Both the position numbers and the translations under genes were made by a program. Below, in pieces: positions 24,138 to 33,748 of a stretch of 64,000 nucleotides of DNA (position 1 is the first letter of the stretch; every line of letters begins with the position of its first letter). Origin of the DNA: Haematobia irritans. Lineage: Eukaryota > Arthropoda > Insecta > Diptera > Muscidae. A model generated the notes under the pieces. The model did no database searches, was not told the origin of the DNA, and saw nothing but the letters and a program-made list of their open reading frames with translations. The stretch covers positions 93,501,248 through 93,565,247 of the forward strand of contig NC_134398.1 in the NCBI RefSeq assembly GCF_050003625.1, written 5' to 3'.

Positions 24138-25105
24138 TACTCGAAGGGCAGGTCTACTGAGACCGCATTACATGAACTAGTCAGCTTTATTGAAAGCTCA
24201 CTATCTGTCAAAGAATACACAATCGTGGCATTTCTAGACATCGAAGGGGCGTTCAATAATGTCCATCCGAGCTCGATATTAAATGGACTGACAACTCTGA
24301 ATGTTGATCCATGTATACTCAGGCTGTTAGACGAACTGCTAATGAAGAGTCGTATTTCAGCCACACTAGGACAAGCAAACATACAAAAGTATGTGAACAG
24401 AGGCACTCCCCAAGGAGGAGTTCTATCACCTCTTCTTTGGAATGTTGTTATAAATAACCTTCTGGTTACTCTAGAAAAAGAAAGGATAAAAGTCGTGGCA
24501 TACGCAGATGATGTGGCTCTGGCAGTCAGGAGAAAATTCCCATCCACAATCAGAGATACTATTCAGAGGGCCCTCCGGATGACTGAGAAATGGGCGAAAG
24601 ACGATTGTCTTGGGGTAAATCCTGCAAAGACAGAATTAGTCATGTACTGCAAGTTCGCAAAACTCCCACGGTTAGGCCCATTTCCTTAGGGGGTACTGAA
24701 ATTCCCTTTGGTGAGTGTGCAAAATACCTTGGCGTTATTTTGGACAGGAAGCTGAACTTTAAGTTTAATATTGAAGAAAGGGCGAGAAAAGCAACTGTAG
24801 CTTTGTACTCGTGCAAAAAGGCAATAGGAAAAAAGTGGGGACTAAAACCAAAAATTGTGCATTGGCTATACACGGCAGTGGTTAGACCTATAATGCTACA
24901 TGGTGTTGTAGTCTGGTGGCCGGCACTTCAGAAACCGACTTGTTTAAATAAAGTTCAGCGTATGGCGTGTTTGTGTATTTCAGGCGCATTCAGCAAGACA
25001 GGAACAAATTCCCTTAATGTCATATTGCATCTATTGGCTTTAGACATTTTGGCCAAACAGTCAGCTGCAACAACGGCTGTGCGGTTGCGCGAGCTATGGC
25101 TGTGA
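24138..25105 (+). pseudogene. LINE RT palm and thumb, copy L2
   Basis: Contains FLDIEGAFNNVH (first catalytic Asp), NRGTPQGGVLSPLLWN, VVAYADDVAL (YADD) and the thumb block YLGVILDRKL. A 2-nt deletion at about 24655, seen against L1, shifts the frame between the two open parts (24225-24689 and 24590-25105). Downstream LYTAVVRPIMLHG and KVQRMACLCISGAFSKT are the usual sequence between RT and RNase H in RNase H-bearing LINEs. Confidence 0.9.
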
Positions 25106-25154
25106 TCGGAAAAAAGTTACGGTCACAGTTCGGTCCTCAAAATAATGCCCAGAT

Positions 25155-25752
25155 GTGCCTAACGTAGTGGATTACACTTTGGCGAGTCCACTTTTCGACA
25201 AAAAGTTTGAGACCCTAATACCCAACAGTGAGGCGTGGTGCACACAGACCCCGGGGAATAAAGAATATATAGATTTCTACACTGATGGCTCCAAATTGGA
25301 TGGACAAGTGGGGTTCGGAGTATATTCTAATGATCTGGAACTTCGAATAGCGGAAAGATTACCTAATCACTGTAGTGTTTTTCAGGCTGAAATATTAGCA
25401 ATAAGAGAGGTGGCGAATTGGAAGTAATGTTCCAAAAAATGTGGGCATTAATATATACTCAGACAGTCAACCTGCAATAAAATCCTTGGACTCTGTGTTC
25501 CTCAACTCGAAAACGGCCATCGACTGCCGCAAATCTCTCAATGAGATGGCTGAGCAGTACAATATTCACCTAATATGGGTGCCTGGCCATAGGAACATAC
25601 CGGGGAACTGCGAAGCGGATGAGTTGGCAAGGTTAGGGACTACCTTGCATATTCCAGGGGAACTAGAATTTGTTGGTATGCCCCTAGCTGTTATGATGGC
25701 AAATGTTCGATGGGAGGATTGCAAGGGTTGTAACGACACCAAGCAAATATAG
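25155..25752 (+). pseudogene. LINE RNase H domain, copy L2
   Basis: Catalytic residues are recognisable: DFYTDGSKLDG (Asp), FQAEILAI (Glu), NIYSDSQPAIKS (Asp) and GHRNIPGNCEADELA (His, Asp). One frame change and stop at 25425 separate the first two motifs from the last two. It degrades the RNA strand during element copying. Confidence 0.9.
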
Positions 25753-25782
25753 CCCCATTTCAACTTAAACCGCACACTAAAT

Positions 25783-26085
25783 ATGCTAATGTTCTCGAGA
25801 CGTCAGATATCACTCCTGATATCTGCTATAACGGGTCGCTGCCTGATAGGCGATTTTGCAAAAACTATTGGCGCGAAGTATAATGACTATTGTATGAGCT
25901 GTCATGATGCGGAGGAAAAAGAATCAATTAAACACCTCTTGTGTGAGTGTCCTGCATTTTGTGTAAAGCGCAAGCAACTTTTAGGAGCATATAGCTTCAG
26001 AATACTGGCGAATCTGGAAAACGTTAACTTAAGCAGTCTGCTAATGTTTTTGGAACAATCTGGTTGGTTCAGCGAAGAAAAATAA
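25783..26085 (+). pseudogene. LINE carboxy-terminal Cys/His domain, copy L2
   Basis: An open frame of 100 codons with a LITGRCLIGD-like start, then YCMSCHDAEEKESIKHLLCEC, a Cys-x2-Cys...His-x4-Cys zinc-binding pattern usual after the RNase H of these LINEs. It ends at 26083-26085, followed by about 140 nt of 3' UTR. Confidence 0.8.
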
Positions 26086-26230
26086 TCGAGAAGGTTCAGC
26101 GGTTAAAACTAGAAGTGCCCATATGTAATAGGTACTTTTAGTTAATGTGGTATCACAATGGACTGAATAGTCTAAGTGAGCATGAATCTTAATCGGGCTG
26201 CCACTTTAACCTAACCTAACCTAACCAATT

Positions 26231-27442
26231 GGCGCCTTAAAAATACTCGTATATATACACAAACAAAATTTTTTGAAAGATTGGAAAAATACTATGTGTG
26301 AATATAAAGAAGTATAAATTTACAAAATAAGGATACTTTTAAGACACAATTCTCTTTTAAATGATGGTTTTGTGTATTTCATAGAGAATGAAGCAAAGTC
26401 CGTTAAAAACAAGATTTCCAGTAGAAATTATCAGCCTGTTTCTGTATGTCGAACGAGCTCAATCGATCGACTGAAATCGACACAAACAGCTGAATTTATA
26501 ACCAGAAATCAGCTGTTTCTATGCATTCCAGTCGATCGATAGAGCTCGATCGACATACAGAAACAGGCTGTATGTTTCAAGTAAAAATCGTCAACACTTT
26601 ATTTTAGTGTTGAAAAACATGTCCTATTTTTTAACGATTTTTGCTTCGTAGTCAAGATGAAAAAATGCAACAAATTTAAAGACAATTTCATTAATTTTAA
26701 AGAATTTGTCTGAATTATTAAATTCAAGTTGACCTTAGTCTAAAAATTCTTTCATGTTATGATACCCATTTTCAAGTCAAATCACTTAATTATAAGGACA
26801 ACACGACTTAATTGAAAAGATTATCGACTTTTGAACATGGAAAAAAACTTTATATTAGAGAAATGCGTCTTCTAAGCTAAGAAAAATTTGTATTCTTATT
26901 TTAAGGACATGAACTCTTTGGCCTCACGACAATATTTTTTTTCAGTGTACTCTTGTTAGAGTTATGACAGTAAAATAAAAACAGGGGGGAAATGTGAAAA
27001 ATTATACATTAAGATCTATAATAAGTTTATTTTCTTTAAAATAAATTAATAAAGAAAAGTAAAAGGGTAAACATGGCCATTTTAACGCGATAATGCCACC
27101 TTTATACCGGCCTTAAGAATTAAATTAAGTACAAAATTATTCGTAAATAAAAATTCATATTTATTTGTATTTCCAAATTAATGGTGCTATATGCTAGCAA
27201 AAATTGTGCACACCAAAATAAATTTATGTGCTGGTTGTAAAATTAATGTTTAGAATTTAAATATAATGTGCCTTTGAATGGTTATCGTTAACCTTAGGAT
27301 TCGATGGAAAAATATTTATATTTATATACTCGACTTCACGTTCTTCTTTTGTAAGAGTTTTTGAATTTCAAACATGTATACAAAAACCTTTTTTTGTTAC
27401 AAAATTTTTATTTTTGCAATAAAAAAATAATATATGATTTGA
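26231..27442. other. unassigned AT-rich DNA with dispersed-repeat character
   Basis: No coding frame. Around the 139-bp palindrome (26432-26570) the outer flanks are also roughly inverted (GAAGCAAAGTCCGTTAAAAAC near 26390 against TTTTTAACGATTTTTGCTTC near 26630), so a larger MITE of at least 270 bp is likely. The rest up to the Gypsy-B array is AT-rich and unassigned. Confidence 0.5.
26432..26570. repeat. 139-bp near-palindrome (foldback repeat)
   Basis: The left arm starting CAGCCTGTTTCTGTATGTCG pairs with the right arm ending CGACATACAGAAACAGGCTG. Inner arms share CGATCGACTG/CAGTCGATCG and CAGCTGA/TCAGCTG, around a short AT loop. It is probably a MITE or its core. Confidence 0.85.
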
Positions 27443-28051
27443 TTTTTTTAATAAAATTAGATTTTATTCGGTTCCCGAGAGGATTAACTTTTTTAATTCT
27501 TTTCCGTACTATAAATTGAAGTTATTGCCTACGCATCGATCACCATAATTGACCCACATCAAAAAGCTTGTCAAAAAAAATCATAGTCAGCTCGCCTCTG
27601 TTGTAAACACTAGTCTCCCCTTGGCTCCTCTTAGATCCCCGTCATTCGCATTTAATGGTTACCCTTTGTCAGTGCTTGGTAGTGAAATTGTTGTTGTCAG
27701 AAAGAATTTGATTTGGCACTTGTTAATTTGAATTCCACTGCTTTGTTATTCCGCCGCTACGTTGTTGTTGCCGACAAGAATGCAAGATTCGGAGTAACAT
27801 GTAGAGTGTTGTTGTTGACAAGAATGTGATCCGAATCGGAGTAGGGAGATTGATTGAGAGTATTTAGAGATTATCTAAATGAGAGCATTTACAAAAAAAA
27901 AAAATGATGAGGCCAATGTCGCACAGTATTCTCATTCAAAATAGTGGTTTGATGACCGACATCAACTAGCTACAATTAATTCATTTTGTTATTATTAATT
28001 TGTGTTGTTAATCTTAACTAAAATTCATTCTCTTTGTTATTTTTCATAACA
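27443..28051 (-). repeat. Gypsy-B LTR1 (left end of array)
   Basis: 609 bp; minus strand starts TGTTATGAAAAATAAC next to a purine tract (CTAAGGAGAGAGCAC). It lacks 39-40 nt present in LTR2 and LTR3 between two GTTGTTGCCGA words, a slippage-type deletion. The outer edge is placed where similarity to LTR2 and LTR3 ends (TTTTTTTAATAAAATTAG); a TG...CA terminus is not evident there, so the edge is approximate. Confidence 0.8.
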
Positions 28052-28062
28052 GTGCTCTCTCC

Positions 28063-29022
28063 TTAGACTCTAGTCTCCTGACAAAGTTCTATGGGTTCTT
28101 GGTATTTGGCAAGACGATTCGCATGAAGATCTTTTTGACATTTTTTTCCAGGAGGTTTTATTCTATAAAGGAGATCAGATATTCTTTCGGTTATGGTTGC
28201 TGGACCTACCCAATCGGACTGCAATTTTGGTGAATAACCCTTTTTTCTCTTGGGGGAGTAAAACCAAACAGATTCGCCCACAAAAAATTCTTGAGGATTA
28301 GATCTGATGTCATACCTGCACTTCGTAGCTTCAGAAGAAATTTTCAGCTGTTTTCGTGCCACGTCACAAACTTCGGTCAATCGATTCCTCAGTTCCATTA
28401 TAAAATTGGCTTCTGGCACCGTCTCTGAAGTTGGCAAAGATGTTATCAGATCTATAGGTAGACGAAGTTCTAGTCCAAAGGTTAACATCGAAGGGGTAAA
28501 CTTTGATGATCCGTGCATTGATGACCTGTAGGCTAGTAAGGCCATGGGCAATAGCTCATCCCAGTTGCGTTTGTTCCGTTCTACAAATTTTGAAAGGTAA
28601 TCCAACAAAGTCCGGTTAAAGCGTTCGACCATTCCGTCGGACTGTGGCCTTAATGGCGTCGTACGTGTTTTTTCTATGCCAAGTATTTCCATACACTTTT
28701 TAAATACATCTGATTCAAAGTTCCTACCTTGGTCGGAGTGTAAAACAAATGGAACCCCAAATCGGCAGAACACCTCTTTAACCAGTGCAGTGGCTACTTC
28801 ATTTGTGGTTTGATTTGGTAGGGCCAATCCCTCTGGCCATTTGGTAAAATAGTCCATGCATACCACTATGTATCGATTGCCGGATGCTGTTAGGGGAAGA
28901 GGACCCAATATATCCACAGCCATTCTCTCAAAGGGCATTCCCACCAAACTAGGCTGCAAATGGCCAATAGTTTTCTGAGCTGGCCCTTTCGAGCTGCACA
29001 CACTGTGCAGCGGGCACACCAT
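28063..29022 (-). pseudogene. pol: Gypsy-B integrase, body 1
   Basis: 319 codons from an internal ATG: core with VDILGPLP (Asp), LHSDQGRNFES (Asp) and DGMVERFNR (Glu), then a carboxy-terminal module GYSPKLQSDWVGPATI of the GPY/F type. The zinc finger (WCARCTVC) lies in another frame just upstream, so a one-base frameshift around 28978-28996 separates finger and core. The same lesion is present in bodies 2 and 3. Body 1 also has its own 2-nt loss near 29160 ahead of the finger. Confidence 0.9.
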
Positions 29023-29143
29023 TCTATAACGTCAGCAGAGCGGCGATTCCAAAAGTAACGAGCTTTGACCTTGTTTAAGGTTTTCATTTGACCAAGATGT
29101 CCTCCAGTAACTGAATTGTGAAGCTGTTCGATTATTCGTGGAA

Positions 29144-29902
29144 TCAGGTGTTTCGGTAGTACTTCAGCTTTGAGATTTCGCCTCTGTTATTTATGTGCTG
29201 ATACATTAAAATATCGTTTTCAATTATCAGCTGGTCCCAGACATGCCAGTAAGATTTTGTGTTACCAGATTCACCCCATATTTCTTTCTTTTCCGGGCGC
29301 TTGTCGGTTGATACCCATGATCTACCAATGTGTAAAGTTGTGTCCCGTTTTTGAAAATCGGCAATATTTTCGGGAATGACTTGTAACGAAAGTATCAGAT
29401 GTTGGTCCTTACCCTCAGCTTTAGAACAGCTTCGACAGTCTCCGCATGGCCTACGGGAAAGGGCATCAGCATTTCCATGGCTTTGGCCTTTTCTATGCTG
29501 TATTGTCATATCGTATTGCTGTAGCCATTCGATCCAACGGGCAAGTTGTCCATCTGGCTCTTTAAAGTTGTACAGCCATTTTAGTGAGGCATGATCAGTA
29601 CGTATTAGAAACGTCCGGCCGAAGAGATGGTGGTGAAAGTGTTTAGTTGCGAGGATTACTGCTAAAAGTTCTTTGCGTGTTACACAGTAGTTTCGCTCCG
29701 CCTTTTGTAATGACTTGCTGTAATACTCTATAACGCGTTCTCTTTCGTTTTGTATTTGGCTAAGCACAGCACCCATCCCACAGTGGGAGGCATCGGTATC
29801 CAAAACAAATGAATCTTTTTCATTGGGGAAAGCTAGGATTGGAGTAGTGGTTAATTTCTTTGAGAGAATCGAATGCAGTTTGCGCAGCAGTGCTCCAAAC
29901 AA
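29144..29902 (-). pseudogene. pol: Gypsy-B RNase H and linker, body 1
   Basis: FVLDTDASHCGMGAVLSQ, YSKSLQKAERNYCVTRKEL, LIRTDHASLKWL and SHGNADALSRRPC are typical for Gypsy RNase H. The frame begins after the RT frameshift at about 30117 and leaves the integrase frame at about 29160. Confidence 0.9.
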
Positions 29903-30052
29903 ACTTTCGGCGTTCTTCCGTTAACTCGTGTAGTGGACGGGCAACTGTGGAAAAATTCTGAACAAATTTACGGTAGTATGAACAGAGACCAAGAAAAGAT
30001 CGTACTTGCCTTTTGTTCTGTGGTGTTGGCCATTCTTTTACAGCTGCTACCT

Positions 30053-30592
30053 TCAGGGGGTCCGTTTGAAGTCCTTCTTTTCCAACAATATGCCCAAGGT
30101 ACCGTACTTGAGTTTGAAAAAATGTACATTTTTTAAACTAAGTTTCAAGCCAGCGCTTTTAAGTCGATCGAAAACAGACCGGAGATGTTGAAGGTGTTCT
30201 GCCTCGGTTCGAGAATGTACGATTACGTCATCAAGATAGACGAGTACGGAACGCCACGCAGCTTCCGAAAATAGACCGTCCATTAATCTTTCAAAAGTGG
30301 CCGGAGCATTGGTAAGGCCAAAGGGCATCACGTTGAATTCCCAAAGGGCAGCCGGTGATGAGAACGCTGTTTTAGGTTTTGATTGAGTATCAACTTCTAA
30401 CTGCCAGTACCCACTTTGCAGGTCCATAGTTGAAAACCATACCGATCCGTGAAGAGTTGACAGAATGTCATCCATACGTGGAAGTGGGTAAGAATCTTTT
30501 GTAGTAACATCATTTAGTCGTCGGTAATCCATACAAAATCTAGTAGAACCATCTTTTTCCTTTACCAATACTACCGGCGACGATGATGCCAC
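30053..30592 (-). pseudogene. pol: Gypsy-B reverse transcriptase, body 1
   Basis: [46 protein letters not shown] and [10 protein letters not shown] (YLDD catalytic box) are in order. On the amino-terminal side a 23-nt deletion at about 30583, absent from body 2, separates it from the protease frame. On the carboxy side an extra A in an A-run (30117-30122) shifts the frame before the RT/RNase H connection. That lesion is shared with body 3. Confidence 0.92.
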
Positions 30593-31703
30593 GTTGTTTC
30601 ATGTCATTTATTAATCCATTAATCTCCTCCTTCTTTGACATGGGAACTCGGCGCGGTAGTTGTTTGATTGGTAGAGCACTTCCTGTATGTATGTGGTGAT
30701 ACGCAAGGATTGTTCGCCCGAAATCGGTGGGACCAGTAGAAAATACATCTCGGTATTCCTTTACCATTTGCTTAAATGCACGTAATGATTCTGAGCTTGC
30801 TTCGGACGATATATTGAAATCAATAAATTCATTTGACACACCTATATCCTCTTTGTCCATTATGGAAACCTCCTCCATTTTACCAATCGGAACCATAGGC
30901 ATTATGTCAATATCTGTATCGGTAGTGTTAACTAGACGAACAGGTAAAATCTGTGTAGTTGAATTAACAAGAGACCGCCCTAATAATACACCATTCGGCA
31001 ACATGGATTGGTCATATACTTCAAGAAGGGATTCACCAGAGTTGGGTAAAAATGCACATTTGGAGCCTAAATACATATCTGACCTAGCCGGGAGCGTAAT
31101 CGTGTCCATGAAGTAAACCAGATTATCTGCTATTTGTTCCGGCAGATACAATGGTACAGTAAAGTTATTGGTTTCAAGGCGCAGGTCACCGACGTTTACT
31201 AATGCCTTATGAACTCGTAGAAAGTCAACACCCAGCAATAATGGGGTAGGACCATCCACAACTAAAAATTCATGCTCATGTTGATGATTACCCAATTGGA
31301 AGTTTAGGGTAATGGCCCCTTCAGTTCCAAAAGTTTCCACTCCTGGTCCACGTAAAGTAATGCTACATTGACGCCGGGGAGCTGACGGTGAAATAAATCT
31401 TTTATTTATAAGAGATGTTGAAGCACCCGTATCCACAATAAGTTCACGGGGTCGATTTTCTATTAAAGCCACACAATGTAAACTCTGTTCTCCCCATGCC
31501 CCAACGTTGAGAGTTAAGCTCGTACAATGTCGTTCGCTGTGTTCTATCATATCAAGATTAGAGGTAGTGGAAGCTGAGGCTTCAATGCAGTCTAAAGCAG
31601 AACTACATGAATGGATTTCAATACAATTTGTGCTTTCACTTGGAGCTCGGTTGTTTGTATCCATCGGCTTGGGCCCCATCAGGCCGATGTCATCTCGTTT
31701 CCC
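30585..31703 (-). pseudogene. pol: Gypsy-B protease and start of RT, body 1
   Basis: The protease has LIVDTGASTSLI (catalytic DTG) and, about 60 residues on, TPLLLGVDFL. Then comes the connection to RT with HIHTGSALPIKQLPRR and MSKKEEINGLINDM. An ATG at 31679 overlaps the gag stop (TGATG), but the frame is also open upstream to the slippery heptamer at 31697-31703, so entry by -1 frameshift is more likely. The frame is lost at the 23-nt deletion near 30583. Confidence 0.88.
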
Positions 31704-32977
31704 GACTTGTTCTTATTATGTCTTTTGCTTTTTGCGCTGGAATTTTGTTGCTCAGTTTCCATTTGGTATATTGCTCGTGGTCGGTTGCGAGACAGTTGTG
31801 CTTGCAAATCTAGCGCAGTTCTCATGGCCTCAGATATAGTATTTGGCCGACCAGCGATTACTAACCCCTGCAACTGAATATCGTAAAGGCCATCAATAAA
31901 TTGATGAACGACAATCTGGTTTACAATTTCTTTTGGAGCACCACTAAAAGCACTCACAGCTAACCTTTCTAGTTCCGTTGCAAAATCTTGTATTGATTGC
32001 TTTGGCCCTTGAACACACTGACGCAAATACCTGTAACTTGTGTGAGTGTCAGGGGAGAATCGTTCCCTCATTATTTGGCGGACTTGTTCATAAGTTGGTG
32101 GAGGATATCGAGGAAGGGTACCATAAAGGCTTAAGGCTATCCCCCGCAAGTTCGTGGTGACAGCCATTAGTGTCTCTTGCTCTGACCACATATAGAAACG
32201 AGCGTCATCTTCAACTTGCCTTTCATACTCACTCCAACTGGTTGAACCATCGTAAGTGGGAACATAATGTGGCTTGAATATGGGTTTGGTCGAGTACTGT
32301 TGACCAGCCCCATTCCACCCCATGGAAGCATTTTGACCACTGTGCATATTTGCAGCCATGTAGGGATTCAGGATTGGGGCTGGCCCGTCGTTTCGGGCTC
32401 CAGAAGGCATGTTTTCATTGTGAAAGTTTGTTTGCGAAATCTGATTCATATTTGGGATAAAGGTGTTGCCATTATGCCAATTTATGGGATCGGTAGAATC
32501 TGCAAACCACATTCCCTGGGGTGGATTGGTATCAGAGATATGAGTGTGATGACTAACGCGTGGGCGCTCATTGACCACACGGTTTTCGCCTTCAGTTTGA
32601 TGGTTAAAGGTTTGCAATGGTGCTAATTGTGCACCAACATACCTTGGGATTTGAGCTGGTTGATTAGTTGCAATGGATGACTGTCCTCCAGTCGAATGAC
32701 TCGAAGTGAAGCTACTGCGTGATGCCGGACGTGACTCATGACCAGAACCCTCATTTGGACAGAGACGATGTGTATCGTAAGCCGAATCTAACGTGATACC
32801 ACTTGTTCGCTGTTCCATTTGATCCATCCTAGCGGTCATAGAGCACTCAAGGCTCCTGAAATTTTGCAACAATTCTTCATCTCGTCGTCTTTGGTTTTCC
32901 ATCATCTCATCTATCGTTTGTTGCACAGTTCTAGAGATCGAGTTTAGATAAGTGGAATTATTTGTTCTTTTTGGCAT
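31679..32977 (-). CDS. gag: Gypsy-B Gag, body 1
   Basis: 432 codons from the ATG at 32977 (context CTTGCCATGCC). The frame is open further up to an ATG at 33058, but that part reads leader sequence. Domains: a coiled-coil-like amino terminus rich in Gln/Arg/Met, a long low-complexity Ser/His/Asn/Gly/Pro segment, then a capsid-like helical part with SWSEYERQVEDDARFYMW, LRGIALSLYGTLP, YEQVRQIMRERF and FIDGLYDIQLQG. There is no CCHC zinc knuckle; the end is Lys/Asn-rich. The frame is intact and nearly identical to the copy in body 2. Confidence 0.88.
   Translation of the reverse strand: MPKRTNNSTYLNSISRTVQQTIDEMMENQRRRDEELLQNFRSLECSMTARMDQMEQRTSGITLDSAYDTHRLCPNEGSGHESRPASRSSFTSSHSTGGQSSIATNQPAQIPRYVGAQLAPLQTFNHQTEGENRVVNERPRVSHHTHISDTNPPQGMWFADSTDPINWHNGNTFIPNMNQISQTNFHNENMPSGARNDGPAPILNPYMAANMHSGQNASMGWNGAGQQYSTKPIFKPHYVPTYDGSTSWSEYERQVEDDARFYMWSEQETLMAVTTNLRGIALSLYGTLPRYPPPTYEQVRQIMRERFSPDTHTSYRYLRQCVQGPKQSIQDFATELERLAVSAFSGAPKEIVNQIVVHQFIDGLYDIQLQGLVIAGRPNTISEAMRTALDLQAQLSRNRPRAIYQMETEQQNSSAKSKRHNKNKSGNEMTSA
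31697..31703 (-). promoter_or_regulatory. putative -1 frameshift site GGGAAAC, Gypsy-B body 1
   Basis: Minus strand TCG GGA AAC GAG in the gag frame gives G_GGA_AAC, a canonical X_XXY_YYZ heptamer, six codons before the gag TGA. The -1 frame is pol. A stop lies in the pol frame 13-14 codons above the overlapping ATG, so the usable overlap is short and includes the heptamer. Confidence 0.65.
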
Positions 32978-33105
32978 GGCAAGAGTTTCAACAGAAATTC
33001 GCATAGACCCCACACCTGAGACCAATGTTAAACTTTTCAGCTTAATTTTATTATTCACTTTATTAAAAAAATCGTAATCGCAATAACAAACAATATTAGG
33101 GATAA

Positions 33106-33392
33106 ATTTTTTTAATAAAATTAGATTTTATTCGATTCCCGAGAGGATTAACTTTTTTAATTCTTTTCCGTACTATAAATTGAAGTTATTGCCTACGCAT
33201 CGATCACCATAATTGACCCACATCAAAAAGCTTGCCAAAAAAATCATAGTCAGCTCGCCTCTGTTGTAAACACTAGTCTCCCCTTGGCTCCTCTTAGATC
33301 CCCGTCATTCGCATTTAATGGTTACCCTTTGTCAGTGCTTGGTAGTGAAATTGTTGTTGTCAGAAAGAATTTGATTTGGCACTTGTTAATTT
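33106..33392 (-). repeat. Gypsy-B LTR2, part 1 (inner side of body 1)
   Basis: Matches the first 287 bases of LTR1 and LTR3 and stops at CTTGTTAATTT where Gypsy-C inserted. It continues at 38577. Confidence 0.92.
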
Positions 33393-33685
33393 TTTAGTGG
33401 TATACTTTGTCCAATTTAAAAACACTTTGTTGGGGTTTTCTTTTTGTTATTTTTATTTGTTAAGGACGCCGAAGTCTTTTTCGGTTTGACGATCGTATAC
33501 AAAAAAATGTCTGGCTAACTCACATGACAGCTAACGATTTATGAAACTTAACCTAATCGATAACATGGCAACTTACGATTACTAGCTTAAACGTAACTTA
33601 ATCGATAACATGACAGCTTACAATTATTGGCTTAACAAACTACTTACAGGCTAGTTATTGAAACGTTACATGCCAACATACTACA
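33393..33685 (-). repeat. 3' LTR of Gypsy-C
   Basis: 293 bp; minus strand begins TGTAGTATGTTGGCATG and ends CAAAGTATACCACTAAA. It contains the word TAATCGATAACATG twice. It is preceded by a weak purine stretch (AGGAAGGCCGAA). Confidence 0.92.
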
Positions 33686-33748
33686 ATTCGGCCTTCCTGA
33701 CTAAAAGGATCCCCTGATCCGTATGCCTAATGAAGTATGTGAATTCTC

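Larger units (their letters stand above)
24134..26226 (+). mobile_element. LINE copy L2, 3' part with (TAACC)n tail
   Basis: Continues L2 after errantivirus A. It holds RT, RNase H, a Cys/His-rich end domain and a 3' untranslated region, ending in TTTAACCTAACCTAACCTAACC. The short-repeat tail in place of poly(A) marks the true 3' end. Confidence 0.9.

Noticed and set aside
26195..26226. TTAACCTAACCTAACC as interstitial telomere sequence
   Set aside because: It is at the exact 3' end of LINE L2 and too short; an element-encoded tail explains it better.
31677..31681. Pol of Gypsy-B starting only by reinitiation at TGATG
   Set aside because: The pol frame is open upstream to an in-phase slippery heptamer, so frameshifting is the simpler reading; reinitiation is kept only as an alternative.
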